Positions 27,609 through 37,826 are shown, counted from the stretch's first letter. The stretch: DNA of 64,000 nucleotides from Alphaproteobacteria bacterium (GCA_016794125.1 JAEUKT010000002.1:498848-562847), one strand, 5' to 3'. Notes: generated from the letters alone by a model not told the origin. Numbers and translations: made by a program.

Positions 27609-30293
27609 TTAAAAGGTAATTTCCGTACCAACCGCCAGCTGCCATTGCGTGGGGTCGGACGTGGAATTCGTGCCGTTATCGACCTGCAGGCGGGAAACGG
27701 TGCTGCGCAGGGTCAGGCCATCAACCACCTGATACCAGCCGCCCAGTGTCACACGCTGCACCGCGATATCGTCGGCAAGACCCAGCGAAAAGGCATTTGA
27801 TTCAAGGACCTGCTGATACCACGTTGCGCCAAGGTGCAAGGGCTTGGAATCCCAGGCCAATCCGGCCACGACCACTTTTTGACGGTTATCCGGGCCTTCC
27901 ACGCCCGTTGTGGCATCACGCCATGCGCCGCCGATGCTCCATTCTTTCCAGCCAAGGTTAAGACCCGCGGACCATGTCTGGTGGTCGGCAGAACCGTTAT
28001 TGCCGGGCACGTCGCGTGTTTCGGGATTGGCGGCGCTGTAGCCGATACCGCCCGCAATCTTCACATCCCCCAGCTTGCCGTCCCAGCGCGCGGCAAGGTC
28101 GTAGGCGTTTTCGAACCTGCCAAGCCGGTCGTCCAGATGCGCGCCCGCGAAACTGTTGCCGATTTTAAACCTGACGTTTTCCGGCGCAAAGGACGCCCCC
28201 AGCTGCAGCCCGTTCCAGCGCGGCGTGACATAGGTGGCACGGTCGATCTTGCCGAAATTGGAATTGTCGTAGCCGAGCCGGATGGTGGAATTCGGCGGCG
28301 CATAGGACAGGTTGATCAACCCGTCATCCCAGGCATCGATGCTCCATGTCTGCACATAGACGCGCATGCCGTCGACATAGGTATCGGCGGAGGGTGCGGC
28401 CACCTGCAGCTGGTACGCGGCGCCTTCGTTGGCGCCCAGAAAGAATTTTCCCCAGCTGTCCGAGAAATAAATATAACTCGCACCGGACGCGTCGGCGTTG
28501 CGCCGGCCGCCGGTGATTGAATTGACGCTGCGGGTTGCAGCTGCATTGCCAAGTTTAAGTTCGGATTTGAGGCCGACGGTCAATCCGCTATCCAGCGTTT
28601 TTTCGCCCGTGAAATGCATTTCCATGTCGCGGCGGAATTGGAAATGGCGCAATGCGTCACGGGGCGCAGGGGTGGAGATTTCGTCCTGATCGCCGTAGAC
28701 GACATAGCTGCGCGCATAGCCGCCCAGATCCAGATGAAGGTCGGCCTGCGCGGCCGTGCCGTTGAGCAGCATGCCCGCCGTTAGCAGCGCGAACGCGGTT
28801 TTCACATCGCCCAGCACATCCAGCAGCGGTTGCAGGTGGCGCGTGTATTTTTTCCATTTGCCGACCGAGCCGCCATAGATCGGGCGGCGCACCTGCCCTG
28901 CGCTGGCGGTTTTTACCAGCCTTTCGCTGTCGTGGAAATCAAGGCAGCGCGCATCCCACGGCAGGCCGCAGAATTCCAGCAGGCGGCGTGTTTGCTGTTC
29001 CTGCCCCGTCACCATGTCTTCGTAGCGCAGTTCCAGTATGTCGCCCGGAAACACGGCGTTCCAATGCGCCATCATTTTCCGGTACGCCAGGTAATACTGG
29101 CCGATATCGGCAAGATCATAGGCCCAGCCCATGCCGTTCGGAAAATGCAGCTGCCAGATCGACAAGGCGATATCGCGCGGATCGCGCGTGCAGTGGATGA
29201 TTTTCGCGTTCGGCAGCGCCAGCCGGATCACGCCGACCCACAGGTAATTGAACAGCATTTTGTCGATCACATGCGATGCGCCCTGCCCTGCCCCGTTTAT
29301 CGCGGCGATATATTTTTCGCCGATGCCGGGCAGCAGGTTTGCCAGTTCCTGCATCAGCGCGGGTGTCACCTGCGCTTCGCGTGCGCCCGGCGGCAGCGCC
29401 GGCACCGCGCGCCCGAAAAGCCGCGATTCCCCGATGCTGGCCACATCCGGATGGCTGGATAAAATCTGGTCAACAAGCGTGGAGCCGGAGCGCGGCATGC
29501 CGACGATGAAGACGGGGCACGCGCTGGTGTTCACATTCTTCGCGCTCTTGCGCAGTTCCGCAACCTTATCCACGCTGAAAAGACGGATCACCTGATCGAC
29601 ATAGGCATGAAAGCCCGCGATGTCGTAGCGCGGTATGGCGGATTTCTGGAGCGCGTTGGCGGCGGCGAAGCGGTCAAGCGCAAGGTCGCCGTCGCCGACA
29701 TCCATCGTCGCCTTGGCGACTGCAAAAGCCGCCAGTATTTTTTCGTCCAGCGGCAGCGTATCCGCGCGCGCGGCGATATCCTGCAGCCGGCGGTAATATG
29801 CGTCGTCGGGCGTGAATTTACGCGTGGTGGACAGGCTGTAATAGGCGCGGACGTATTGGGGATCGATGCCGATCGCTTTTTCAAACGCGGCCTGCGCCTG
29901 CGCGCCCTGCCCCGCCTGCTGCAACAGAAGCCCGAGGCGGTACAGCGTCAGCGGCGATCTGCTCAGGCCGCTTGCTTTTTCGCAAAGCTTTGCCGCGTCT
30001 GCCCAGTCGCCCTGTTCATAGCGCAGCGTCGCCAGCGACAGCAGTATTTCGGGCGCATCGGGCGCAAGCGCCAAAGCCCGTTTGAACATATCCGCCGCCG
30101 GCATCTGGTCGCCCGCGCGCGCGTACAGGATGCCGCGCTGGTAAAGCGCGGGCCCGCAGGCCGGTTCGCGCGCAATGATCTGGTCCAGAAGGTGACAGGC
30201 AGCGCCGAATCGGCCGCCCGACGCGTAGTCACGCGCGGCCCGCAACGCCTGCGCGGTATCCATCATCTGTGGCTGCGGTTTGTCGGTTGTCAT
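27609..30293 (-). CDS. TPR-sulfotransferase reading frame fused in frame to a porin
   Basis: An uninterrupted frame of 894 residues. Residues about 10-240 are TPR-like helical repeats (ALYQRGILYARAGDQMPAAD, TLRYEQGDWADAAKLCEKA). Residues about 260-490 are a sulfotransferase with 5' PAPS loop GMPRSGSTLVDQIL and 3' loop CTRDPRDIALS. At residue 497 the frame passes directly into VKTAFALLTAGMLLNGTAAQA, a complete signal peptide, followed by a 16-stranded-type porin like the neighbour at 30464-31735. The GTG at 28805 could start a separate porin gene (28805-27609). Its first bases are GTGA, the classic stop-start overlap, so a one-base shift upstream would restore two overlapping genes. Start at 30293 is tentative; an ATG at 30362 is possible. 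Either a real fusion or a frameshift. Confidence 0.7.
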   Translation of the reverse strand: MTTDKPQPQMMDTAQALRAARDYASGGRFGAACHLLDQIIAREPACGPALYQRGILYARAGDQMPAADMFKRALALAPDAPEILLSLATLRYEQGDWADAAKLCEKASGLSRSPLTLYRLGLLLQQAGQGAQAQAAFEKAIGIDPQYVRAYYSLSTTRKFTPDDAYYRRLQDIAARADTLPLDEKILAAFAVAKATMDVGDGDLALDRFAAANALQKSAIPRYDIAGFHAYVDQVIRLFSVDKVAELRKSAKNVNTSACPVFIVGMPRSGSTLVDQILSSHPDVASIGESRLFGRAVPALPPGAREAQVTPALMQELANLLPGIGEKYIAAINGAGQGASHVIDKMLFNYLWVGVIRLALPNAKIIHCTRDPRDIALSIWQLHFPNGMGWAYDLADIGQYYLAYRKMMAHWNAVFPGDILELRYEDMVTGQEQQTRRLLEFCGLPWDARCLDFHDSERLVKTASAGQVRRPIYGGSVGKWKKYTRHLQPLLDVLGDVKTAFALLTAGMLLNGTAAQADLHLDLGGYARSYVVYGDQDEISTPAPRDALRHFQFRRDMEMHFTGEKTLDSGLTVGLKSELKLGNAAATRSVNSITGGRRNADASGASYIYFSDSWGKFFLGANEGAAYQLQVAAPSADTYVDGMRVYVQTWSIDAWDDGLINLSYAPPNSTIRLGYDNSNFGKIDRATYVTPRWNGLQLGASFAPENVRFKIGNSFAGAHLDDRLGRFENAYDLAARWDGKLGDVKIAGGIGYSAANPETRDVPGNNGSADHQTWSAGLNLGWKEWSIGGAWRDATTGVEGPDNRQKVVVAGLAWDSKPLHLGATWYQQVLESNAFSLGLADDIAVQRVTLGGWYQVVDGLTLRSTVSRLQVDNGTNSTSDPTQWQLAVGTEITF

Positions 30294-30401
30294 GCTGCCT
30301 GTTGTCGCGGTTAACGCCGTGCTGCCGCGATTGTCGTGCAGGGCGTGCGGATTGTCAAACATAGGGCGCGGGAACGGCGGAGTAATCCGTGAATAAAGCG
30401 C

Positions 30402-30433
30402 AAAAAAAAAGAAGAGGCGCCTTGCGGCGCCTC
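30402..30433 (-). terminator. Terminator downstream of porin
   Basis: On the minus strand, GAGGCGCC-GCAA-GGCGCCTC (30433-30414) is a perfect 8-bp stem with a GNRA-type tetraloop, followed by TTCTTTTTTTTT (to 30402). It lies 30 bases after the porin stop at 30464 and is the clearest intrinsic terminator in the window. Confidence 0.9.
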
Positions 30434-30463
30434 CCCCTTTTCGCATCATCCGGTAAGGGATGA

Positions 30464-31735
30464 TTAGAAGTTCACATCGGTACCGATGCCGACTTGCACG
30501 AAGTCGGTGTCGTTCGCAGCAGCCGTCGAAGAATCGACGTTACCGAACGCAACCGAACCGCGGAAGGTCATGCCGGGGCCGTAGGTGTAGCCGCCGCCGA
30601 CCGTGTAGCGGTCGATTTCGACGTCGCGGGTACCGCCGAGGTTCAGGCCGTACACGTTGTTGCCGATATCGGTGTTGTACCAGGTCGCGCCGAGGTGGTA
30701 GGGACCGTTATCCCATGCCGCGCCAACAACCCAGGTTTCGATTTCTGCGCTGTTACCAGCACCAGCAGCTTCGTTAACGCCGGTGTCTGCGTTCAGGTAT
30801 GCAACGCCGACCGAGAAGTCGTTGAACGAAACGTTCAGGCCTGCATCCCAAGCGGTGAGGTCGTCAGAAGCGAAGTTGCCAACGCCAGCTGCGGTTTCAT
30901 TCGTGCCGGAAGCGGTCGAGTAACCGAGACCTGCGCTGATGCCGAAGCCTTCGAATTCGCCATCCCAACGAGCAGCGACTTCCCACAGATCTTCGAAATC
31001 GGTGGTGTTGTCAGCGATGCTTGCGCCAGCGAATGCGCCGTCAACGATCTGCTGACCAGCTTGCGGAGCGTAGGACGCGCCAGCTTGGAAACCGTTCCAT
31101 TTCGGGGTCAGGTAGGTCAGGCGTTCGGTGTCGCGGAAGAACGCGTTGTCGTAGCCGAGGCGGACGTTGAAGTCCAGGCCGTTCGTGCCGAGGATGGAGT
31201 TGTTAGCAATGCCATCATCCCACACGTCTGCGTTCAGAGCCTGAACGTACACGCGCATACCGTCAACGTTCGAGTCAGCCGAAGGAGCAGCAACCTGCAG
31301 GAGGTATGCAGCGCCGTCTTCGGAGCCGAAGTTCACGCGGCCCCAGCCGCCGGAGAAGTAGATGTAAGCTTCATCGAGCATGCTGCCGGAGTCATCGGAC
31401 GTCGGGCCGAAGGTGCCGGGGTTTGCCGGCAGGGGGGACGAGTAAACGCGACCGCCGTAGGGGGAGGTGCTGCCGAGATCCAGTTCAGCGTGAACGCCAA
31501 CGGTCAGGCCGCTGTCGGTCGTGGTTTCACCGGTGAAGTGAACTTCCATGTCGCGCTTGAATTCGAAGTTGCGCAGTTCGTCGCCGGGACCAGCGCCTTC
31601 GGTGTTGTCTTGGTCGTTGTAAACGGCATAACCACGGAAGTGGCCGCCGAGGTCGATTTTCAGGTCAGCTTGCGCGGGCGAAGCGAGAACTGCTGCGCCG
31701 ACGATCGCGGTACCTGCGAGTAGGATCTTTTTCAT
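30464..31735 (-). CDS. Outer-membrane porin
   Basis: A 423-residue beta-barrel porin of the Gram-negative porin type found in alphaproteobacteria. Signal peptide MKKILLAGTAIVGAAVLASPAQA with cleavage before DLKIDLGG; many alternating strands ending in tight turns (FEFKRDMEVHFTGET, GLTVGVHAELDLG), and a terminal Phe (GTDVNF) as recognised by the BAM complex. Gly/Asp/Asn-rich loops fit the extracellular side. GGAGG lies 8 bases before the ATG at 31735; the longer frame to 32002 is not used. It shares clear similarity with the porin part of the downstream fused frame, so the two are tandem duplicates. Confidence 0.92.
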   Translation of the reverse strand: MKKILLAGTAIVGAAVLASPAQADLKIDLGGHFRGYAVYNDQDNTEGAGPGDELRNFEFKRDMEVHFTGETTTDSGLTVGVHAELDLGSTSPYGGRVYSSPLPANPGTFGPTSDDSGSMLDEAYIYFSGGWGRVNFGSEDGAAYLLQVAAPSADSNVDGMRVYVQALNADVWDDGIANNSILGTNGLDFNVRLGYDNAFFRDTERLTYLTPKWNGFQAGASYAPQAGQQIVDGAFAGASIADNTTDFEDLWEVAARWDGEFEGFGISAGLGYSTASGTNETAAGVGNFASDDLTAWDAGLNVSFNDFSVGVAYLNADTGVNEAAGAGNSAEIETWVVGAAWDNGPYHLGATWYNTDIGNNVYGLNLGGTRDVEIDRYTVGGGYTYGPGMTFRGSVAFGNVDSSTAAANDTDFVQVGIGTDVNF

Positions 31736-32145
31736 TGTGTTTCCTCCAAATTGCCCCAGAGAGAATCCCCGGATGCGTTCTTGATAGAAGCGACGCGGCC
31801 CCAAAAGCGGTGCATCGCCGTTACCATTGAGGAATACCCCCGTGACGCGACACAGGTCAACCGCCGCAAGCCCTGTTTGCCGACAATGGGGGAACAGTGT
31901 TGCGTCTGTGCCACAACGGATATGCACGCCGGAACAGCGCGAAATCCGTGCATTTCCGCGTTTTGCTTGGGTTTTTTGATGGTTGCCCTTGTGCAGACGC
32001 ACATCTGTTTACATATTATCTATATAACCATAATAGCAAGCGAATACAAAGACAAATCGCGCGCGAATCCCCACAGGCTTTGAGAATCCGTCCAATACAT
32101 GCTACATCAGACATCAGGTTTAAAGTCTGCCCCGGAGTAAACGAC
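31736..32145. promoter_or_regulatory. 410-base divergent intergenic region (porin / DUF3576 lipoprotein)
   Basis: No gene is supported here, although frames stay open because of base composition. It must hold the promoters for the porin (leftward, long leader) and the lipoprotein (rightward). Towards the lipoprotein, TTTACA at 32008-32013 with CATAAT at 32029-32034 (15-base spacing) or TAATAG at 32031-32036 (17 bases) is a possible promoter. Towards the porin, TTGACC at 31860-31855 is a possible -35, but no good -10 follows. Confidence 0.4.
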
Positions 32146-32691
32146 ATGAACTATCGCGTCATTCCTTTTATGATTGCAGCATCGCTGACGCTGGCCGCCT
32201 GCGGCGACATCAAAAAAGAGGCGAGCTATCCCACGCCGGTCGAAGGCACGGACAAAACCGCCTATTCGACGCAAAAGCGCGACACCATCTGGGGCGAAGG
32301 CCGCACACTGGGTGACAAGCTGTGGGGCAGCGATGACGAAGACAAGGATGCGGGCGGCGCCGGCATCGGCGTGAACAGCTTCCTGTGGCGCGCGTCGCTG
32401 GACACCGTTTCCTTTATGCCCATGGCATCGGCCGACCCCTTTGGCGGCGTGATCCTGACCGACTGGTACGAGAACCCGGCCACCCCGGGCGAACGCTTCA
32501 AGCTGTCAGTATATATATTGGACAAGCAGCTGCGCGCCGACGGCGTGCGGGTATCGGTGTTCAAACAGGCGCAGGGCAAGTCCGGCTGGAAAGACGCTGC
32601 CGTGACCGACGATATGGCGACCAATATCGAAAACGCCATCCTGAGCCGCGCCCGCGAACTGCGCGTGGCCCAGTTGGGCGGCAAGCTTTAA
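32146..32691 (+). CDS. DUF3576 family lipoprotein
   Basis: A 181-residue lipoprotein: signal MNYRVIPFMIAASLTLAAC with lipobox LAAC (Cys 19). The mature part matches the alphaproteobacterial DUF3576 pattern: a tryptophan region (TIWGEGRTLGDKLWG), GIGVNSFLWRASLDTVSFMP, ADPFGGVILTDWYENP and a C-terminal helix with ENAILSRARELR. Function unknown; its location just before leuS-lptE is conserved and suggests a role in envelope assembly. GGAG lies 7 bases before the ATG. The longer open frame from 31897 is noncoding leader. Confidence 0.88.
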   Translation: MNYRVIPFMIAASLTLAACGDIKKEASYPTPVEGTDKTAYSTQKRDTIWGEGRTLGDKLWGSDDEDKDAGGAGIGVNSFLWRASLDTVSFMPMASADPFGGVILTDWYENPATPGERFKLSVYILDKQLRADGVRVSVFKQAQGKSGWKDAAVTDDMATNIENAILSRARELRVAQLGGKL

Positions 32692-32787
32692 GCATTTCAG
32701 GCGGCAATAACCCGCCCCGCAATTCCGCTTTAACGCGGGTGCGGGGGTGTACTACATTATATGTCTTATTCGAAGGGACATGAGGCG

Positions 32788-35340
32788 ATGACCGAACACC
32801 GTTATAACGTCAAGGAAACCGAAAGCCGCTGGCAGACCGCCTGGGCCGATAAAAAGGTATTCGAGGTCACGGAAGACCCGTCGAAGAAAAAATTCTATGC
32901 GCTTGCCATGTTCCCGTATCCGTCGGGCCGCCTGCATATGGGCCATGTGCGTAATTACACCCTGTCGGATGTGGTGGCGCGGTATAAACGCGCGATGGGT
33001 TTCAACGTGCTGAACCCGATGGGCTGGGACGCCTTTGGCCTGCCCGCCGAAAACGCGGCGATGGAAAACCAGACGCATCCCGCCAAGTGGACCTACCAGA
33101 ACATCGCGGTCATGAAAAACCAGATGAAGATGATGGGCCTGGCGATCGACTGGAGCCGCGAGGTCACGACCTGCGCCGCCGACTATTACAAGCATGAACA
33201 GAAATTCTTCCTCGACTTCCTGAAGAACGGGCTTGCGTACCAGAAAGAAGCCTTCGTGAACTGGGACCCGGTGGAAAACACCGTGCTGGCGAACGAACAG
33301 GTGGTGGACGGCCGCGGCTGGCGTTCCGGCGCGATCGTGGAGCGCCGCAAGCTGAAACAATGGTTCCTGAAAATCACCGATTTCGCCGACGACCTGCTGG
33401 ACGGCGTGCACAGCCAGCTGCAGGGCTGGCCGGAAAAAGTGCGCATCATGCAGGAAAACTGGATCGGCAAAAGCCAAGGCCTGCAATTCCGTTTCGAATA
33501 TGACGGGCAGGGGGCTTGCGGTGATACGCTGGAAATCTACACCACGCGGCCCGATACGCTGTTCGGCGCGTCCTTCGTCGCCATTTCGCCCGATCACCCC
33601 GTATCAGCGGAACTGTCGGCGAATAACAAAGGTATCGCGGATTTCGTGGCGCAATGCCGCGCCATCGGCACATCGGAAGCCATTGTCGAGACGGCGGAAA
33701 AAATCGGCTTTGATACGGGGCTGAAGGTAAAGCACCCGTTTATCAAGGGCGCAACCCTGCGGGTGTTCATCGCAAACTTCGTGCTGATGGATTACGGCAC
33801 AGGCGCGATCTTCGGCTGCCCCGCGCATGACCAGCGCGACCTGGATTTTGCGCGCAAATACAGCCTGAACGTGATTCCGGTCGTCATTCCCGACGGCGAA
33901 GACCCGAAATCCTTCGCGGTCGGCATGGAGGCCTATACGGGCCCCGGCCGCCTGTACAATTCGGATTTCCTGAACGGCATGGGCGTGGACGAGGCCAAGG
34001 CCGAAGCCATCCGCCGGATCGAAAAAGCGGGCATGGGCGAGGGCAAGACGCTGTACCGCCTGCGCGACTGGGGCGTTTCGCGCCAGCGCTATTGGGGCTG
34101 CCCGATCCCGATCATCCATTGCGACGCCTGCGGCGTGGTACCGGTGCCGGAAGCGCAACTGCCCGTGACGCTGCCCGAAGACGTTCATTTTTCGCAACCC
34201 GGCAACCCGATCTATAACCATCCGACATGGAAAAACGTCGATTGCCCCACCTGCGGCAAGCCGGCGCAGCGCGAAACCGACACCTTCGACACTTTCTTTG
34301 AAAGCTCGTGGTACCAGTTCCGCTATTGCGACCCGCAAAATGCGGAACGCGGGTTTGACAAAGACAAAGTCGCGTATTGGGCGCCCGTCGACCAATATAT
34401 CGGCGGTGTCGAACATGCCGTCATGCATTTGCTCTATGCGCGTTTTTTTACCCGCGCGCTGAAAAAATGCGGCTACCTGAACTTCGACGAGCCGTTTACC
34501 GCGCTGTTTACGCAAGGCATGGTGACGCACGAAACCTACAAGGATTCCGCCGGCAAATGGCTGTATCCGGCCGACCTGAAAAAAGTCGGCGATAAATTCG
34601 TCCATGCCGCAACCGGCGAGGCCGTGACCGTCGGCCGCATCGAAAAGATGTCGAAATCGAAAAAGAACACCGTCGATCCGGTCGAGATCCTCGAAACCTA
34701 TGGCGCGGATGCCGCCCGCCTGTTCATCCTGTCCGACAGCCCGCCCGAGCGCGACCTGGAATGGACGGAAAGCGGCATCGAGGGGGCGTGGAAATACCTG
34801 AACCGCCTGTGGCGACTTGTCATGAACGCGGATTTCACCGGCGGAACGGGCGGCGACGTGGAAGCGATGCGCCGCAAGATCCACAAGACCATCCACGATA
34901 TGTCTCAGGATCTGGAAAAATTCCACTTCAACAAATCCGTCGCACGCCTGCGCGAGCTGTCGAACGCGCTGGAGGATTTTTCCGCCGCGAAGCACGACGG
35001 CGCGACACTGAAGGAAGGCTGCGAAGTCCTGCTGCGCCTGATGTCGCCGATGATCCCCCATATCGCCGAGGAATTGTGGCAGGCGATGGGTCACAAAACC
35101 CTGCTGGTCGATGCCAAATGGCCTGAAGCGGATGCCAGCCTGCTGGCAAACGACACCGTGACCATGGGCATTCAGGTGAATGGCAAGCTGCGCGCAACCG
35201 TCACGCTGCCCAAGGACATGGCGCAGGCCGATGCCGAAAAAGCGGCGCTCAGCGAAGTCGGTGTGCAAAAGGCGATGGAGGGCAAGCCCGCCCGCAAGAT
35301 CATCGTCGTGCCGAACAGGATCATCAATGTGGTTGTCTAG
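32788..35340 (+). CDS. leuS: Leucyl-tRNA synthetase
   Basis: An 850-residue class I synthetase charging tRNA-Leu. HIGH motif as [17 protein letters not shown], editing (CP1) domain with [12 protein letters not shown] and the cysteine/Trp-rich region [17 protein letters not shown], zinc-like CDACG and CPTCGKPA ribbons, and KMSKS as [14 protein letters not shown]-terminal [13 protein letters not shown] is the tRNA-binding domain. I use the ATG at 32788 ([11 protein letters not shown]), which has AAGGG about 9 bases upstream, over an ATG at 32761. Its 3' end overlaps lptE by 14 bases. Confidence 0.97.
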   Translation: MTEHRYNVKETESRWQTAWADKKVFEVTEDPSKKKFYALAMFPYPSGRLHMGHVRNYTLSDVVARYKRAMGFNVLNPMGWDAFGLPAENAAMENQTHPAKWTYQNIAVMKNQMKMMGLAIDWSREVTTCAADYYKHEQKFFLDFLKNGLAYQKEAFVNWDPVENTVLANEQVVDGRGWRSGAIVERRKLKQWFLKITDFADDLLDGVHSQLQGWPEKVRIMQENWIGKSQGLQFRFEYDGQGACGDTLEIYTTRPDTLFGASFVAISPDHPVSAELSANNKGIADFVAQCRAIGTSEAIVETAEKIGFDTGLKVKHPFIKGATLRVFIANFVLMDYGTGAIFGCPAHDQRDLDFARKYSLNVIPVVIPDGEDPKSFAVGMEAYTGPGRLYNSDFLNGMGVDEAKAEAIRRIEKAGMGEGKTLYRLRDWGVSRQRYWGCPIPIIHCDACGVVPVPEAQLPVTLPEDVHFSQPGNPIYNHPTWKNVDCPTCGKPAQRETDTFDTFFESSWYQFRYCDPQNAERGFDKDKVAYWAPVDQYIGGVEHAVMHLLYARFFTRALKKCGYLNFDEPFTALFTQGMVTHETYKDSAGKWLYPADLKKVGDKFVHAATGEAVTVGRIEKMSKSKKNTVDPVEILETYGADAARLFILSDSPPERDLEWTESGIEGAWKYLNRLWRLVMNADFTGGTGGDVEAMRRKIHKTIHDMSQDLEKFHFNKSVARLRELSNALEDFSAAKHDGATLKEGCEVLLRLMSPMIPHIAEELWQAMGHKTLLVDAKWPEADASLLANDTVTMGIQVNGKLRATVTLPKDMAQADAEKAALSEVGVQKAMEGKPARKIIVVPNRIINVVV

Positions 35341-35842
35341 GCTGCTTGTGGTTTTTGCGCTGGCTCTGGTGCTGCCGTCTTGCGGTTTCAAACCGATGTA
35401 TGGCGAGAGCAGCGGCGTGTTCGACGCAGCGGACGCGCTGGAATCCGGCGTGGAAATCGCCAACATTCCCGACCGCGAAGGCCAATACCTGCGCAACCAG
35501 CTGATCGACCGCCTGAACCTGAAGGGACGGCCATCGGACGCGCCCTATATCCTGACCATCGCACCGCTGCAAACCGAACTGACGAACCTGGGCATTCGCA
35601 AGGACGCGACTTCGACACGCGCCATGCTGCAGGTATCGTCGAAAATGATCCTGACGGAACGCGCCACCGGCAAACCCGTGCTGGAGCGCGACATCCGCGC
35701 CGTCGGCGGCTATAACCAGCTGGACAACCAGTTTGCGACGCTGGTGTCAAAGACATCGGTTTCCGACCATATGCTGGAGGAACTGGCTGACTCGGTCGTG
35801 ACGGAGATCGCGCTTTATTTCAACCGCGAGCGCACGCGATGA
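35327..35842 (+). CDS. lptE: LPS-assembly lipoprotein LptE
   Basis: A 171-residue lipoprotein with signal [19 protein letters not shown] (lipobox LPSC) and the LptE start of the mature chain, GFKPMYGE. LptE plugs the LptD barrel and guides LPS to the outer leaflet. The fold is indicated by the alternating strands ([34 protein letters not shown]) and C-terminal helix. The start lies inside the leuS end and the stop overlaps holA (ATGA), so leuS-lptE-holA are translationally coupled, a common alphaproteobacterial arrangement. Confidence 0.92.
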   Translation: MWLSRLLVVFALALVLPSCGFKPMYGESSGVFDAADALESGVEIANIPDREGQYLRNQLIDRLNLKGRPSDAPYILTIAPLQTELTNLGIRKDATSTRAMLQVSSKMILTERATGKPVLERDIRAVGGYNQLDNQFATLVSKTSVSDHMLEELADSVVTEIALYFNRERTR

Positions 35843-36888
35843 AACTTCAGTTCAAGGGCATCGACGCATTCGTCAACAACCCGCCGGACAACGTGCGCGC
35901 CATGCTGGTTTATGGCCCCGATGAAGGCCGCGTCCGCGAACGTGCGTCGCAGCTGATCAAGCATGCCGGCGTCGACGAAAAAGACCCCTTTACGCTGGTC
36001 GATATCACGCCCGCACAGCTGTCCGATAACCCTGCCATGCTGCTGGACGAGGCAAAATCCATTTCGATGCTGGGCGGCGCGCGCGCGGTGCGCCTGCGCA
36101 TGCTGGATAACGCCGATAAATCGACATCTGTCATCAAGGACGCGCTGAAACAGCTGAAGCCCGGCGATAACCGCGTCGTGATCGAGGCCGGGGAGCTGGG
36201 CCCGCGTTCATCCTTGCGCCTGTTGTTCGAACAGCAGGACAACGCCGCCGCCGTGCCCTGTTATGTCGATGACGAGCGCGACCTTGCCAAAGTCATCGGC
36301 GATATGCTGCGCGGCGCGGGTTTCCGCATTTCATCGGATGCCATGTCGCATTTCGCCGGCAACGTGATCGGCGACCGCGCCGTGGCGCGCGGGGAGGCCG
36401 AGAAGTTGATGATTTACATGGGCGGACAGCGTGATATCAGCCTTGAAGATGTAACGGCCTGCGTCGGCGCGGCGGCGCAATTGCCATTGGATGACCTGAC
36501 GAAATACATGGGCTCCGGCCAATTCGGCGATGCCGACCGTGTCTTGCAACTGGCGCTGGCAGAGGGGGAGAATGCGGTTTCCATTTTGCGTCATATGCAA
36601 AATTATTTCGCCAAACTGCATATCACCAAAGCACGCCTTGCAAAAGGCGAGGTGCTGGATATCGCGCTGAAGCAGCTCAAGCCGCCGCTTTTCTTCAAGC
36701 TGAAAGATTCATTTGTTGCCCAGATGAACGGCTGGTCGATGGCGCAAATTGAACAGGCGATCTCACTTTTGATGGCCTGCGAGGCGAAGTGTAAAATGTC
36801 AGGCGCGGAGCCGGAAACGCTGGTCAGCCGCGCCGTATTGTCGCTATCCCAAATCGGCAGCCGTGCGCTGTCCCGCCGTCGCGCCTGA
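35839..36888 (+). CDS. holA: DNA polymerase III delta subunit
   Basis: A 349-residue HolA, the clamp-loader subunit that opens the beta sliding clamp. N-terminal MLVYGPDEGRVRERASQLI is the family pattern of the degenerate AAA+ domain, followed by the VRLRMLDNADK and ERDLAKVIGDMLRGAGFRIS segments and the helical collar domain. ATGA overlap with lptE. Confidence 0.93.
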   Translation: MKLQFKGIDAFVNNPPDNVRAMLVYGPDEGRVRERASQLIKHAGVDEKDPFTLVDITPAQLSDNPAMLLDEAKSISMLGGARAVRLRMLDNADKSTSVIKDALKQLKPGDNRVVIEAGELGPRSSLRLLFEQQDNAAAVPCYVDDERDLAKVIGDMLRGAGFRISSDAMSHFAGNVIGDRAVARGEAEKLMIYMGGQRDISLEDVTACVGAAAQLPLDDLTKYMGSGQFGDADRVLQLALAEGENAVSILRHMQNYFAKLHITKARLAKGEVLDIALKQLKPPLFFKLKDSFVAQMNGWSMAQIEQAISLLMACEAKCKMSGAEPETLVSRAVLSLSQIGSRALSRRRA

Positions 36889-37013
36889 ATTTTCCGGACA
36901 GAAGGCACAAATGCGTCAAGATGTTGCGCATGGCGGTAAAGCCTGTATGATTACAATTCGCAAAGTGCGCACCGCAAAGCCGCACAATTCGACCGGGCAA
37001 GGATACAAGACAT

Positions 37014-37787
37014 ATGACACGTTTTTTCAGCAGGACTTTTATTTACCTGATCCCTTTTGCTGCCGCACTCGCTTTTAACGCGCATGCAGAAACAAAAAGC
37101 AGCGCTGTGAACTGGATATTCGTGCCGCCCGCCGTACAGCAGACGATCATGCAGAACGTCGGCGCTGGCAATAGAATGGACAAAGTCTATTACCTGACCG
37201 ACGAAGACGGCAAAGTGACGTATCAGGCCATCATCAAAAAAGCCGACGGCTCTACGACCGATTTGCTGGTTGAACAAGGCGGCCGGCTGCTGGGCAACGA
37301 CGGCGGCAAAAGCCAGTCGGGCAACACCGCCGCACGGGCCAAAATCCTGATTCCGTTCGAAGAGGGCAGCGCAGCCTATAGCAAGGGCGACTATCAGCGC
37401 GCCGCCAAAATTCTGACCCCGTGGGCAGAACAGGGCAACGTATCTGCCCAGACTATGCTTGGCAGCCTTTTCATGGAAGGAAAAGGCGTGGAGGAGGATT
37501 TCGAGCAGGCGCGTCGGTGGTACAGAATGGCTGCAGAGCAGGGCAGCGTAAACGCACAATATAACATGGCGATCATGTGTTATAACGGCGATGGCGGCGA
37601 GCAGGATGACGTTGAAGCATACAAGTGGTTTGCCATCGCAGCAAAAAACGGCAACAAGGCGGCCGCGCGCCAATTAAAGCCGTTGTCGCGCAAAATGCAC
37701 GTCGATGCATTTAAGGAAGCCCAGCGCAGAGCGGCAGAATGGAAGCCAGGCACAGCCGCTGAAACCGAAACGGATGCAGCGGAATAA
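37014..37787 (+). CDS. Secreted Sel1-repeat protein
   Basis: A 257-residue protein with a signal peptide (MTRFFSRTFIYLIPFAAALAFNAHA). Residues about 110-225 hold three Sel1/TPR-like helical repeats, for example AQTMLGSLFMEGKGVEEDFEQARRW and AQYNMAIMCYNGDGGEQDDVEAYKW. Sel1 repeats mediate protein-protein contacts; here they would act in the periplasm. A DUF4124-like N-terminal segment (VYYLTDEDGKVTYQ) is possible but not certain. A second protein of the same design lies at 48920-49600. The C-terminus is acidic and disordered. Confidence 0.85.
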   Translation: MTRFFSRTFIYLIPFAAALAFNAHAETKSSAVNWIFVPPAVQQTIMQNVGAGNRMDKVYYLTDEDGKVTYQAIIKKADGSTTDLLVEQGGRLLGNDGGKSQSGNTAARAKILIPFEEGSAAYSKGDYQRAAKILTPWAEQGNVSAQTMLGSLFMEGKGVEEDFEQARRWYRMAAEQGSVNAQYNMAIMCYNGDGGEQDDVEAYKWFAIAAKNGNKAAARQLKPLSRKMHVDAFKEAQRRAAEWKPGTAAETETDAAE

Positions 37788-37804
37788 ACCGCAAACCGTG
37801 TTAT

Positions 37805-37826
37805 CGAGAAATATCTCGGCGTTTTT
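37805..37826 (+). terminator. Weak hairpin with T tract after Sel1 gene
   Basis: CGAGA (37805-37809) pairs with TCTCG (37814-37818), followed by GCG and TTTTT (37822-37826). The stem is only 5 bp, so termination is likely weak; it sits at the meeting point of two convergent genes. Confidence 0.35.

Noticed and set aside
31736..32002. An N-terminal extension of the porin by about 90 residues.
   Set aside because: The signal peptide and a strong GGAGG fix the start at 31735; the extension would bury the signal peptide.
33604..35496. A 630-codon open frame antisense to leuS.
   Set aside because: It mirrors leuS codon structure in a G+C-rich genome, has no domain and overlaps a certain gene.
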